Shown: positions 1 to 8,878, counted from the first letter of the stretch. The stretch: 64,000 nucleotides of DNA from Paucibacter sp. B2R-40 (GCF_025717555.1 NZ_JAJIRP010000001.1:372001-436000); one strand, 5' to 3'. The notes: generated from the letters alone by a model not told the origin. A program made the numbers and translations.

Positions 1-997
1 GTTGCTGCATATCGCGTTGCAATTCGGCCAGATAGACCAAACCGAGCGCAAAGGTGCGTGAGTGCTTCAGCGGTTCAAGCAGGGGCAAGGCTTCGTTCAG
101 CGCGGCCTGGGCCGCTTCAAATTGTTTCAGCGAGCGTTGCACGCTGCTGACCTGCAGCAAGGCATTGCCCAGCACCAGGGGCCAGCCGGTCGAACGCGCC
201 AGCGCCAGGCTGCGTTGCATCCATTCCAGCGCCTGGGTGTCGTCGTTGAGATTGGCGTAGGCCACGCCCAACAGCGTCATCGACAGCGCGATCTGGCGCA
301 CCATGCCGGCCCGCTTCAGCGGGCCGACGGTATGGCTGCAGATTCGAAAGACGGCCGCAAAGTCGGATTTCTGCAGCGCCTCAAAGGTCAAAAATTCATT
401 GCACATCACATGCAGGGCCGGGTGCGCAGGCTTTGCCAGCAGCTCACGCACCTGCGCCCCCCATTGCGCCGATGCGGCCGGGGTGTTCTGGCGCAGCGCG
501 GCATGGGCGATGCACAGCTGCGCGAATTCCATCCGGAAGTCGTCGCCGCTGCCGACGGCCATGGCGGCGGTCGCATCCAACTCGGCATAGCGCCCGGCCA
601 AGTCACCACGGTCACCGGCGATGTGGGCCAGCAGCAAATGGGCATCGGCCAGGACCAAGATGTCGGGCAGGCGTTTGGCTTCTTGAATGATGGCCCTCGT
701 TTGGCTCTCCGCCAGGTCGAGTTCGGCAAACAGCCAGTGGCATTCGGCCAAGAGCAGCTGCAGGCGCAGCCTATGGCGGGCAGTCTGCGGGTCATCAGCC
801 GAGCCCAATGCCAACTCGGCCAGCGCCTGCTGGGCCAAAGACACCGCGCGGCGGCTATCGCGTTCACGCAAATGCCAAGCCAAGGCCACCTGGTCGGTAC
901 TTGGCACATGATTGGTTTGGCGCGGCATGCTGGTGCCGGTGCTGGCAAGCCTAGCCTCCAGCTGGGCAAAATCGTCGTCGGTCAAAAATAGCTGCAT
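1..997 (-). CDS. TPR-repeat sensor protein, N-terminal part (runs off the window)
   Basis: Reading the minus strand from an ATG at 997 gives an uninterrupted frame to base 1, so the C-terminus is missing. About 332 residues are visible, Leu/Ala/Gln-rich and helical, with TPR-like units (for example ALEWMQRSLALARSTGWP, then a stretch on ALNEALPLLEPLKHS). It parallels the N-terminal half of the TPR-GAF histidine kinase at 10517-13342: both have an early W-H-x-R-E-R segment, then TPR units and a W-M-x-x-x-L-x-L-A-R-x-x-G-W-P stretch. It is therefore probably a paralogous signalling protein whose GAF, kinase or GGDEF output lies upstream of base 1; which one cannot be seen. The gene is divergent from the hydrolase at 1232. 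Confidence 0.8.
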   Translation of the reverse strand, partial: MQLFLTDDDFAQLEARLASTGTSMPRQTNHVPSTDQVALAWHLRERDSRRAVSLAQQALAELALGSADDPQTARHRLRLQLLLAECHWLFAELDLAESQTRAIIQEAKRLPDILVLADAHLLLAHIAGDRGDLAGRYAELDATAAMAVGSGDDFRMEFAQLCIAHAALRQNTPAASAQWGAQVRELLAKPAHPALHVMCNEFLTFEALQKSDFAAVFRICSHTVGPLKRAGMVRQIALSMTLLGVAYANLNDDTQALEWMQRSLALARSTGWPLVLGNALLQVSSVQRSLKQFEAAQAALNEALPLLEPLKHSRTFALGLVYLAELQRDMQQ

Positions 998-1231
998 GGG
1001 CGCAAATCGGCGTCGTGGGTGAGTTTCGGGGTCGGGCTTGGGCCTTGCCAAAACATTGATTATTCCGTCTTTGCCACCTCTTGATCGGCCGAAAACCGAC
1101 CGAGGCCGTACCAGCACGCGCCGCCAAGCGTTGTGCCGAGCCTCCCAAGCAGGGTTTGCCTCGGGGCGCCGCAGCGGTCTGCGGTCTTATCCTCAGCTTT
1201 GCTCTTCAAACCTTGCTGCCCAGGAGACGCC

Positions 1232-2143
1232 ATGTCGAAACTTCACTTCAATGCCGAAACGCCTTTGTACACGTCGGACGGCAAGGCTTGGCGGATTGAA
1301 CAGGCCGAGCTGCTGATGCAAAGCCTGGAGGCGAGCGGCAAGCCCCTTATTTTGTTCGTCCACGGGCGCGGCAAGGAGCCCGGCAAAAGCCTCAAAGGAG
1401 GCACTTTCACCAAGGGCTTGGCGGTACACAAGCTGGAGCTGGGCTATGACGCCCGTGTGCTGATGTTCAATTGGGACGCCGCCTTTGAGGGTTTCAATTT
1501 TTTCGACCGCACGCTGCCGCTGAGCCATACGCAGGCCGGGGCGAAGGCGCTGGGCCAAGTCTTGGAGGCCTTGATCAAGCACAGTGCCGCTCATCCCAAG
1601 GCCCGCAAGATGGCGCTGCTGGTACACAGCATGGGTGCGGTGGTGGTCGAGAAGGCGGTCGAGCAGGGCTTTTGGCCGGGCGTGAAGAACCTGTTTTCGT
1701 CGGTGCTGTTGACCCAGGCGGATGCCGATGATGTGGGCCACTCGGCCTGGCTGAATCGGCTCGCGCAGCGCGAAATGGTCTTCGTCACGCTGAATGCCGA
1801 TGACCATGTGCTGCGGCGCGCCACCGATGCGCGTCCGCCCGAATGCCATGCGCTGGGCCTGGGCACCACCGAGCCCTTGGCGCCCTTGGCGACGTATATT
1901 GACCTCGGCCGCATGGGCGCAATGGGCCAGAAGGATGAGGACCACGAGGTTTTTGGCAAGGGGGCGATGAACGGCCAGCTGCATGTTTGTCACTTCTTCG
2001 AGCAAGTGCTCAAGGGCCAGCCGGTGCTGCTTGATCCGGCCAGCAATTTGGAGGGCATCGAGCGTGAGGTGATCTATCGGCTGAAGAGCCGCCATGAGCC
2101 CAGCAATCCTTGCTTGAGAGTCCCTAAACTGCCTGGTGACTGA
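1232..2143 (+). CDS. Alpha/beta hydrolase fold protein
   Basis: A 303-residue protein. I chose the ATG at 1232 because AGGAG lies seven bases upstream; in-frame starts further 5' have no such site and add a non-hydrolase-like leader. An early strand ends in the oxyanion-type motif FVHGRGKEPGKS. A nucleophile-elbow-like stretch, LLVHSMGAVV, has Ser in the usual position but Val-His-Ser-Met-Gly rather than strict G-x-S-x-G. No signal peptide is seen, so it is probably cytoplasmic. It resembles the DUF900-type hydrolases of unknown substrate. It sits 24 bases before the CHASE kinase on the same strand and could be cotranscribed with it. Confidence 0.82.
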   Translation: MSKLHFNAETPLYTSDGKAWRIEQAELLMQSLEASGKPLILFVHGRGKEPGKSLKGGTFTKGLAVHKLELGYDARVLMFNWDAAFEGFNFFDRTLPLSHTQAGAKALGQVLEALIKHSAAHPKARKMALLVHSMGAVVVEKAVEQGFWPGVKNLFSSVLLTQADADDVGHSAWLNRLAQREMVFVTLNADDHVLRRATDARPPECHALGLGTTEPLAPLATYIDLGRMGAMGQKDEDHEVFGKGAMNGQLHVCHFFEQVLKGQPVLLDPASNLEGIEREVIYRLKSRHEPSNPCLRVPKLPGD

Positions 2144-2167
2144 ATCTGCGGACCTTTCAAATTGCCC

Positions 2168-4537
2168 ATGCCCAAACTCACTGACGCTCAGCATCCGCCC
2201 CGTCAACCACACCTAGGCGCCGGCTTGCTCGACGGGCTGTTGATCGCGGCCATCGCATTGGTCGGCGCCAGCATCAGCCTGTTGGGCTACCGATCCTTGC
2301 ACCAAGCAGAGGCGATGCGCCGCGATGAGATTCTCAACGCCGCTGCGGAGACCGTGTTGAGCTCGGTGGAGTTGGAACTGATGCGGGCGGTGGAGGCGGC
2401 GAGAAATGGCGGTCTGATGCTGCAGCTGCAGACCCATTTGCAACGCGCCGACTTCAATCGTTATGCGCAGGGCCTGACTCGGCAGCTGCCGAGCGTGACG
2501 GTGCTGGAGTGGCAGCCGGTGGTGGGCGCGCTTGAGCGCGCGCAGTTTGAGGCCGAGGCCAGGGCCCAGGGTTTGCAGGGCTACCGCATCGTCGAGCCCG
2601 ACGAGAAGACCGGTGTCTGGCTGGCCGCACCCGCCCGCGCCGACTATTTGCCGGTGCTGTATGCCTGGCCAGAGCAGGGCGCAGCCTTGGGCTTCAATTT
2701 GGGTGCCGACGCGCTGCGCATGGCGTCCAAGTTGCAGGCAGCGGCCAGCGCCGAGCCGGTCGCGTCGGAGAGTTTCCGGGTGCTGCGCGGCGATATTTCG
2801 GCCTCCAACGCATTTGGTTTCGCCATCACGGCGGCGGTGTTTGGTGACCCCGATCGTGCAGCCGCTTCGTCCACCAAGCTGCGCGGCTACCTCGCGGTGG
2901 TGATTGAGTTGCCGACACTGTTGGCGCAAGCTGCCGGGCGCGCCGATGCAGAGCATCTGGACTTGTTGTTGTACGACCAGGGGTCGATGAGCAGGCCCAT
3001 CTATACCGGCATAGGAGTGGGCAGTGACGTGAGCGCGCGGCCTGGGCCGGCGAAGGTCAACGAGCAAATCAGCCCGCAAAGTGGGGACTGGGTCAAGACA
3101 TTGCGGGTGGCGGGGCGCAATTGGCAAATTGCGCTGCGCCCCCGGCCGGCCTTTTATGGGGCGCTGCCTCAGAGTCACGCCGGCTGGGTTTTGGCATTCG
3201 GAGGTCTGAGCACCTTGCTGCTGATGTTTGCGGCCCGGCGCATGCAGCAGAGCCGCCGCAAACTCCAAGGCGCGCAGCAGTCCTTGCTGGCCGAGCGCGA
3301 GCGTCTGCAAAATGTCATCACCGGCACCGGCGCCGGCAGCTGGGAATACGACTTCGAGACCGAAGCGATGCAGGTCAATCAGCGCTGGGCCGAGATGGCG
3401 GGCTTGGATCTGCAAGCATTTCGAGCCAGCTCAGGCTACCGCTGGTACGAGGATTGCCACCCGGACGACCGAGCCATGATTCGGCAAAGCCTGATGAAGC
3501 ATCTGCGCGGTGAAAGCGAGAGCTATGAAGCCGAATACCGGCGCCCGCATGCCGATGGGCGCTGGATCTGGGTGGCGGCGCGCGGCAAGGTCTTGCGCAG
3601 AGACGCTCAGGGGCGTGCCTTGATGATTGCCGGCACCATGGTGGAGATCGGTGCACGCAAACAGGCCGAGGCGCGCATCCTGGAACTCAACAGCACGCTG
3701 GAGCTACGCGTCGCGCAGCGCGGCGCCGAGCTGGAAGAGGCGATGGGCAAGCTGCGGCACTCGCAAGAAGAGCTGACCCGCAGCGAGGCGCGCGCCACGC
3801 TCAATACGCTGGCCGCCGGTGTCTCGCATGAGCTGAGCACGCCGATGAGCAATAGCCTGATCAGCGCCAACACCGTGGCCGCCTTGTCCAAAGAATTTGC
3901 CCAAGCGATGGCTGAGGGGAATTTGCGGCGCAGTGAGCTGACGCAATTTGTGCAGCGGGTGCGCGAAGGCAGCGAGCTGGCGGCGCGCAATATTGAGCGC
4001 GCGCTGGATCTGATGCAGAGCTTTCGCCAAGTGGCCACCGACCAGGCCAGCGAACAGCGTCGCCGTTTCGATTTGGGCGGCGCGGTGCAGGAGCTGCTCG
4101 AAGCCCTGGCGCCGAGCCTGAGGCTGCAGCCGCACCGCCTGTCACAGCAGATACCCGAAGGTATCGTGCTGGACAGCTATCCCGGCCCGCTCGGCCAGGT
4201 CTTGACCAATCTGATCAATAACGCCTATTTGCATGCATTCGATGGCAAGACTCAAGGCGGTGAATTGCTGATCACGGCGCAGGCGGCCGGGTCCAATCAT
4301 GTGCGCATCAGCTGCAAAGACAATGGCTGCGGCATGGATGCCGCCACGCTTGAGAAGCTCTTCATTCCCTTTTTCAGCACCAAGATCGGCAAAGGCGGCA
4401 GCGGCCTGGGCATGGCCATCATCGACAACCTCGTCAGCAAGACCTTGGGTGGCTCACTGCAGATCGAGTCCACGCTAGGCCAGGGCACCACGGTGCACAT
4501 CACCTTGCCCCTGGTTGCGCCGCTGGACAGGGATTGA
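2168..4537 (+). CDS. CHASE-PAS sensor histidine kinase
   Basis: A 789-residue inner-membrane kinase. In order: a transmembrane segment at about 20-42, a periplasmic CHASE domain at about 65-275, a second transmembrane segment near 335-355, a PAS domain with PAC tail at about 375-500, a coiled coil, the dimerisation/phosphoacceptor helix with His554 in SHELSTP, and a HATPase_c domain with N box (NLINNAYLH), G1 (DNGCGMD) and G2 (GKGGSGLGMA). There is no receiver domain and no response-regulator gene alongside, so its partner is elsewhere. The H box and the DSYPGPLGQ-type segment before the N box match the kinase at 10517-13342, suggesting one kinase subfamily. A TTG at 2162 is an alternative start; neither has a clear ribosome site. 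Confidence 0.88.
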   Translation: MPKLTDAQHPPRQPHLGAGLLDGLLIAAIALVGASISLLGYRSLHQAEAMRRDEILNAAAETVLSSVELELMRAVEAARNGGLMLQLQTHLQRADFNRYAQGLTRQLPSVTVLEWQPVVGALERAQFEAEARAQGLQGYRIVEPDEKTGVWLAAPARADYLPVLYAWPEQGAALGFNLGADALRMASKLQAAASAEPVASESFRVLRGDISASNAFGFAITAAVFGDPDRAAASSTKLRGYLAVVIELPTLLAQAAGRADAEHLDLLLYDQGSMSRPIYTGIGVGSDVSARPGPAKVNEQISPQSGDWVKTLRVAGRNWQIALRPRPAFYGALPQSHAGWVLAFGGLSTLLLMFAARRMQQSRRKLQGAQQSLLAERERLQNVITGTGAGSWEYDFETEAMQVNQRWAEMAGLDLQAFRASSGYRWYEDCHPDDRAMIRQSLMKHLRGESESYEAEYRRPHADGRWIWVAARGKVLRRDAQGRALMIAGTMVEIGARKQAEARILELNSTLELRVAQRGAELEEAMGKLRHSQEELTRSEARATLNTLAAGVSHELSTPMSNSLISANTVAALSKEFAQAMAEGNLRRSELTQFVQRVREGSELAARNIERALDLMQSFRQVATDQASEQRRRFDLGGAVQELLEALAPSLRLQPHRLSQQIPEGIVLDSYPGPLGQVLTNLINNAYLHAFDGKTQGGELLITAQAAGSNHVRISCKDNGCGMDAATLEKLFIPFFSTKIGKGGSGLGMAIIDNLVSKTLGGSLQIESTLGQGTTVHITLPLVAPLDRD

Positions 4538-4601
4538 AGCCTGCCGTCCCTTGCTCACTCAGCCTGCGCACGCCGCAAGAAGCAGCTTCAGCGCAGCAAT
4601 T

Positions 4602-5564
4602 TCAGCGTTTGATTTCGCAGCTCTTCACTTTGCCGGGGTAGGGGTCGTTGCCGAAATAGTTGTTGCGGCAAGGTACACCATTGGTGCCGTCGCGGTAGAC
4701 GTAGCGACCCGAGGCGCCGTAGCGCACCTGCGCGAAACCGCGGAAGTCACAGTTCTCGTCTTCAGCCGCGCAGCGGACCCAGTTGGCCGAGTCGCCGCCG
4801 TCGTTGTAATGGCCGACCTGCACCTCGCAATGCTTCAGCACGCCGTCTGCGGGGTCACCAAAGGTCCGCACATTGCAGGACACGTCGCCCTTCATCGTGC
4901 GAGTCTTCCAGTTGTGGCCATCACCGAAGCGCACCAGGCCGCTGCCCTTGATGCGACAGGTGTCGTTTTCGGCCGCGCAGTAGCGCCAAGCATTGGCGGA
5001 TGAGCCGGCACCCCAGCCCGCCCAGGAGCCCTGGTTGCTGTTCTCATAGCCTTGGTTGCCCGAGCGGCGAATCTCGCAGAACTTGGTCACGCCGCGCACC
5101 GGATCACCGAAGTCCGAGACATCGCAGCGCACGCCGCCGTAGGCCGTGCGGCTGACGAACCTATTGCCCTGCCCGAAGCGCACCTCGGCCGAGCCTTTGA
5201 ATTGGCAGAATTCACCCTCGGCGGCGCAAAAGCTCCAGCCCAAGGCTGTGCCCGGGTAGTTGCCGCTGCCGTCGTTGCCGCTGGTGCGGATTTGGCAGCG
5301 CTTGGGCACGCCGGGTGCTGGGTCGCCGAAGGTGTCGTTATTGCAATCCACATTGTTGGAGACCGAGCGGCTGGTCCAGCGGCCATCGGCGCCGTAGCGC
5401 ACCATGGCTCGGCCGGAGACGCGGCAGGTCTCATTCTCTTCGGCGCAAGTGCGCCAACCGTCCTCGTAAGCCAGGGCCACTTTAGGACTGGCAACACCGA
5501 CGCATGCAACGGCGGTCAAAAGTAGTGCCTGAAGCAGGCCACGGGTGCGCATTTTAAAACTCAC
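4602..5564 (-). CDS. Secreted protein with four tandem Cys-rich repeats
   Basis: A 320-residue protein beginning at a GTG six bases after AGGAG; ATG codons at 5585 and 5552 are less well placed. A signal peptide spans about residues 1-32. The rest is four copies of a roughly 55-residue module, at about 37-93, 110-166, 193-249 and 262-320, joined by Gly/Ser/Asn-rich linkers. Each has a C-A-x-E-x-x-x-C start, an R-[YF]-G turn, and a C...FG(D/N)...C end, giving four cysteines per repeat and sixteen in all, which fits disulfide-bonded extracytoplasmic domains. Similar modules occur in secreted bacterial proteins, sometimes beside carbohydrate-active domains; none is present here. No enzymatic motif is visible. 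It is the last gene of a five-gene run of exported proteins. Confidence 0.8.
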   Translation of the reverse strand: MSFKMRTRGLLQALLLTAVACVGVASPKVALAYEDGWRTCAEENETCRVSGRAMVRYGADGRWTSRSVSNNVDCNNDTFGDPAPGVPKRCQIRTSGNDGSGNYPGTALGWSFCAAEGEFCQFKGSAEVRFGQGNRFVSRTAYGGVRCDVSDFGDPVRGVTKFCEIRRSGNQGYENSNQGSWAGWGAGSSANAWRYCAAENDTCRIKGSGLVRFGDGHNWKTRTMKGDVSCNVRTFGDPADGVLKHCEVQVGHYNDGGDSANWVRCAAEDENCDFRGFAQVRYGASGRYVYRDGTNGVPCRNNYFGNDPYPGKVKSCEIKR

Positions 5565-5608
5565 GGGGTTCTCCTGATTTGCCATCGCGGGCTTGATTTG
5601 ATCGCAAT

Positions 5609-6085
5609 CTACTCGCTGACGATCTGACCCTTGGTGCCTGCATCCGAGTCGTTCCAGCTGTCCTCGCCCTGCAAGCGGCGATCGCCCTGAATCCGGAAGG
5701 TGATGGTGCCGGTTTTGAACATCAGCCCACCGTCACTGCGTTTGGCTTTGACTTGCTTGCCATTGACCCAGACATGCTCTTTGGCATCGATGCGTATGGT
5801 GGCGACGGTGGCGCCCGAGTCAGATTTGGCGACCCATTGGCCGGCGTAGGGGTTGGCTGCAGTGGACTTGGCTTGAGGCGCAGGTGCAGCAGCTTCGTTG
5901 ACGAAACCGGCCTTGGCGTTCTCGGCCTTGGTCTTGGTGATGTCGCAGCCTTGGCCTTCAGAGATCTGAGTGCAGCCGGAGCGCTCCAGTTGTTGCGCGT
6001 ACTTGGCGTTGATGGCGAAGGCACTGGACTGAGCCATCAGGGCGACCAAGGCCACTGCAGCGAGCGCGAGGGGTGTTGCTTTCAT
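5609..6085 (-). CDS. Small periplasmic protein, unknown function
   Basis: A 158-residue protein with a signal peptide (MKATPLALAAVALVALMAQS, cleaved after ...SAFA). GGAG lies seven bases before the ATG. The mature protein has two cysteines in its first third (RSGCTQ and GQGCD), a Pro/Ala-rich linker, then a compact segment from YAGQWVAKSDSG to the C-terminus that looks like a small beta domain (WVNGKQVKAKRSDGG, GTITFRIQGDRRL). I do not recognise the family. It lies 44 bases before the Cys-rich repeat gene and 32 bases after the solute-binding protein gene, so it is probably in one transcript with other exported proteins. Confidence 0.72.
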   Translation of the reverse strand: MKATPLALAAVALVALMAQSSAFAINAKYAQQLERSGCTQISEGQGCDITKTKAENAKAGFVNEAAAPAPQAKSTAANPYAGQWVAKSDSGATVATIRIDAKEHVWVNGKQVKAKRSDGGLMFKTGTITFRIQGDRRLQGEDSWNDSDAGTKGQIVSE

Positions 6086-6117
6086 TGCGGTACTCCGTGG
6101 TTGAAATCAAATGAGAC

Positions 6118-7014
6118 TCAGGGTGTCGGCTCAGGCGCGAGGCTCCAGTGCAGCAGTCGCTCGTCGAGCCAGCCGGCTTGGCGTTGGATGGCGATCCAGG
6201 TGTTCAGAAAGCTCAGGAAATCGGGATCGCCCTTGCGCACCGCCAAGGCGGCCATCGTGCTGCCGACCGGCAGTTGGAAAGGCAAGTAAAGCTCGGGCAC
6301 GGCGCGCGCAATCGCTGCTGGCGTCAAGGTAGCCAGCAGCGCCACCTGGGCTTGGCCCTTGAGCACCGGGCCGAATGGCTCGCCCTCGACCTGCAAGAGC
6401 TTGGCGCGCGGGAACAAACGCTTGGCCAGCGCCACCTCGGGCGTGCCCGCGCCGACGGCGACCGTCACGCCGGGCTGATTCACATCAAGGACGCTGTTCA
6501 GTTTTGTGGCGTGGCGCTTGCTGGCGACGATATGCACGCTCTCGGTTGCCGTGGGCTGGGTGAAATTGACCACCAGCGCGCGCGGCGTCGTGACCCACAA
6601 ACCGCTCGCAATCAAATCGAAGCGCTGCGCGATCAGGTCCGGGATGATGTCGGCCCAAGTGGTGGGCACAAACTCGACCGCCACACCCATGTCATCGGCC
6701 AGGCGCCGGGCGATGTCGACGCTATAGCCGCTGAACTCGCCCTTGGCATTGCGCATCACCATGGGCACCACCGGTACCACACCGACCCGCAAGACGCCGC
6801 GCAGGCGCAGCGTGGCCAGCGTGTCGACTGTGGGCGGGCGCAGCACGGGCGGCGCCAGCTCCACCGTCGCAGGGTGCGGAACCAGGCCGGCGGGGTCGAA
6901 GAAGGCGGAAGCTTCGGGTGCCGACGCCGCAGGCTGCACTTGAGACTGAGCAGAAATCGCCAGACTCAGACCGACGCACAGCAAGGCCGTCTTGCGTAGA
7001 AGATATTTCAGCAT
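6118..7014 (-). CDS. Orphan periplasmic solute-binding protein (SBP_bac_3 family)
   Basis: A 298-residue protein. A signal peptide (to about residue 25, ...ISAQSQ) and a Pro/Ala linker precede a family-3 binding-protein fold: LRLRGVLRVGVVP near the start, GYSVDIARRLADDMGV, then DLIAQRFDLIASGLWVT and a second lobe with VAVGAGTPE. Family members bind amino acids or other small polar ligands for ABC uptake or sensing. No ABC permease or ATPase gene is adjacent; the neighbours are all exported proteins, so transport, sensing or an enzyme-like role are all open. It is separated by 12 bases from the DUF3011 gene upstream and 32 from the gene downstream. Confidence 0.82.
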   Translation of the reverse strand: MLKYLLRKTALLCVGLSLAISAQSQVQPAASAPEASAFFDPAGLVPHPATVELAPPVLRPPTVDTLATLRLRGVLRVGVVPVVPMVMRNAKGEFSGYSVDIARRLADDMGVAVEFVPTTWADIIPDLIAQRFDLIASGLWVTTPRALVVNFTQPTATESVHIVASKRHATKLNSVLDVNQPGVTVAVGAGTPEVALAKRLFPRAKLLQVEGEPFGPVLKGQAQVALLATLTPAAIARAVPELYLPFQLPVGSTMAALAVRKGDPDFLSFLNTWIAIQRQAGWLDERLLHWSLAPEPTP

Positions 7015-7026
7015 GCTGGCCTCGGT

Positions 7027-7674
7027 TCAGTAGCCGCCGCCGGCCAGATTGAACTGGACGCGGTGCTGGGGGTTGTTGACGTCGACAGCGAGAAAGCCCT
7101 GGCCCTGCCGGCTGATCTTGAAGCGCTGACGGCCGGCCTGCAACTGGTCGCCGCTGAGCTGGCCGGTGAACTCGTTGTTGCCGGCGCGGCCCTTCACCGA
7201 CCCGCCGGGCAGGATGGTCAGCTGCACCGGGGTGCGCTCGGTCTCGTCATAGCCGCTGAAGCTGCCGACCGCCCAGTTCTGTACCTCGCTGCCTTCTTGC
7301 GTGGCTTGCTGATTGCGGCTGGACGCCATGGCCGCCAAGGCCGCCAAGCCCACTACCGCCACGCCAATGCCAATGGCCTTGTCGCGGCTGCGGTGATTGT
7401 TGTCGTCTTTGCCGACTCGGAACTCGGCCGCGCAACCGTGATCCACCCAGACGCCATAACGGTCATAACCCCAGGAGCGGTTCTCGCGGCAACTGATGCT
7501 CGACAGCTGGCGCGACAGCTCGACCCGGTCATCGGTGTCAACCCGGCAATAGCGGTAGTTGAAGCCGCGTGATTCGCAGCGAATGGTTTGTTCGGCCCGA
7601 GCCGGCAGCGGCACCGCCACCATAGCCACGCAAATCAGCCCGCTCAAGGGCCGCGTCAGAAAATTTCGAATCAT
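7027..7674 (-). CDS. DUF3011 exported protein
   Basis: A 215-residue protein. The ATG at 7674 follows AGGAG by five bases; the frame continues upstream only because it overlaps the OmpA gene. A signal peptide ends at ...LPARA. The next 80 residues are a DUF3011-like domain: IRCESRGFNYRYC, SRQLS..SC, SWGYDRYGVWVDHGCAAEF, with the Cys and Trp positions typical of that family, which is common in gammaproteobacterial and betaproteobacterial envelopes and has no established function. An Ala/Gly-rich hydrophobic helix (IGIGVAVVGLAALAAM) follows, then a C-terminal beta-rich segment. It is embedded in the exported-protein cluster between the OmpA lipoprotein and the solute-binding protein. Confidence 0.82.
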   Translation of the reverse strand: MIRNFLTRPLSGLICVAMVAVPLPARAEQTIRCESRGFNYRYCRVDTDDRVELSRQLSSISCRENRSWGYDRYGVWVDHGCAAEFRVGKDDNNHRSRDKAIGIGVAVVGLAALAAMASSRNQQATQEGSEVQNWAVGSFSGYDETERTPVQLTILPGGSVKGRAGNNEFTGQLSGDQLQAGRQRFKISRQGQGFLAVDVNNPQHRVQFNLAGGGY

Positions 7675-7708
7675 CTGCTCTCCTGTCGGTGCGAGACTAG
7701 AACGCGCT

Positions 7709-8395
7709 TCAGTAGCCGTTGCTGGCCTGAACTTCACGCAAGAAGATCTCAACCCGGCGGTTGCGCGCCCGGTCTTCGGCCGTATCGTTGGGCACCAGCG
7801 GCTCACGCGCGCCGCGTCCGGCCACCTCGATGCGCTCGCCCTTGATGCCGCGGTCCTCCAGGAAGCTGCGCACGCTTTCGGCGCGGCGCAGTGAGAGCGG
7901 GTCATTGATAGCGTCGTTGCCGGTGTTGTCGGTATGGCCCACGACGCGGATCTTGGTGCTGGTGTGGTCGCGCTCTAAACCCGTCGCGAATGCTTCGAGC
8001 ACGGGCCGCAGCTTGGGCTCCAGGGCCGCACTGCCGGTGGCGAAGGAGATGTCGCTGGGCACTTGCAGCTTGAGCTGGTTGTCGGGCGTGCGCGTGACCT
8101 GCACGCCGGTGCCGGCGGTGGCTTGCTCCATCGCGCGGCGTTTGTCTTCCATGTGCTTGGACCACAAATTGCCGCCGACCGCTCCGGCCACCGCGCCAAT
8201 CGCCGCGCCGGTGCCGGCCTTGCCGCCCGTGGCCGAGCCTATCAGCGCGCCGGCCACTGCGCCGATTGCCGCACCCTGCGCGGTGCTTTGCTGCTGTTGA
8301 TCCATATTGGCACAGCCCGACAGCAATGCAGCTGTGGCGGCCAAGCAGGCCAATGCGCTGGCCTTGCGGGAGGGGTGGAGGGTTTGACGCTGCAT
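7709..8395 (-). CDS. OmpA-family lipoprotein with Gly-zipper
   Basis: A 228-residue outer-membrane lipoprotein. The lipobox is LLSGC with the lipidated Cys at 28. Residues about 37-75 form a double glycine zipper (AIGAVAGALIGSATGGKAG...), a motif that packs in membranes or oligomers. The C-terminal half is an OmpA-like peptidoglycan-binding domain with FATGSAAL, GHTDNTG, LSLRRAESV and RNRRVEI. It probably tethers the outer membrane to the cell wall. I chose the ATG at 8395; a GTG at 8425 is possible. It is first in the five-gene run of exported proteins on the minus strand, 34 bases before the DUF3011 gene, and could anchor their products. Confidence 0.88.
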   Translation of the reverse strand: MQRQTLHPSRKASALACLAATAALLSGCANMDQQQQSTAQGAAIGAVAGALIGSATGGKAGTGAAIGAVAGAVGGNLWSKHMEDKRRAMEQATAGTGVQVTRTPDNQLKLQVPSDISFATGSAALEPKLRPVLEAFATGLERDHTSTKIRVVGHTDNTGNDAINDPLSLRRAESVRSFLEDRGIKGERIEVAGRGAREPLVPNDTAEDRARNRRVEIFLREVQASNGY

Positions 8396-8542
8396 CGCTC
8401 GGTCCAAGAGTGGTTTAGGACGCACCTGTAGGCACGGGTGCCCCGGTCAGCATATCACCAAGCTAACGCTCCAAGAAGGCGGTTTCATGACCCCAACCGT
8501 GCCAGCTATTTTGGCTTGCCAAGCCGGCTTCGAGTAGCTTCA

Positions 8543-8878
8543 CTATTTGCCAGGAACAACGTTGAACTTGTCCGACGACAAGGCCTTCTCCTGGTGCCCG
8601 GGCGGACAAGCTGAGTTGGCATAGCTCACTTCGGTGCCCTTTGTGCATCGGCGCAGTGTGCCGTGCGGAATAGGCGTTTGGCCGGTCGTTTGAGAGGCCG
8701 ATTGAGCAGGCCCCAACGCCGGTGCGTACTGACGTACCGTTCCATTGTCAAAGACGATAGGTTTTGCCTTCGCCGCAGTGCTCGTCAGCAACTCTTGCAG
8801 AGCCAATCTGTAGTGCCAGATCAGGCCTATAAAGATCAGCAACAGTAAGGCCCGGAAGACGATGCGAAGCAAGACCAT
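8543..8878 (-). CDS. Small membrane-anchored protein with DUF4124-like Cys pair
   Basis: A 111-residue protein when begun at the ATG at 8878, which starts directly with a hydrophobic anchor (VLLRIVFRALLLLIFIGLIW). An ATG at 8974 in the same frame would add 32 residues that look non-coding. The rest is a soluble tail ending in RRCTKGTEVSYANSACPPG, which resembles the [YF]-x-C-x-D...YS..CP core of DUF4124 proteins. There is no good ribosome site at either start. Function is unknown. It is isolated by about 150 bases on one side and 255 on the other. Confidence 0.6.
   Translation of the reverse strand: MVLLRIVFRALLLLIFIGLIWHYRLALQELLTSTAAKAKPIVFDNGTVRQYAPALGPAQSASQTTGQTPIPHGTLRRCTKGTEVSYANSACPPGHQEKALSSDKFNVVPGK

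Noticed and set aside
62-991. A 309-residue plus-strand frame opposite the partial TPR gene
   Set aside because: It is Gln/His/Arg-rich and matches no family; the minus-strand frame is a clear TPR protein similar to the kinase at 10517.
1193-2212. A 339-residue minus-strand frame
   Set aside because: Opposite to the hydrolase gene, which has a ribosome site and hydrolase motifs; this frame has the composition of an antisense shadow.
2213-3415. A 400-residue minus-strand frame
   Set aside because: Antisense to the CHASE domain of the kinase; no recognisable motif.
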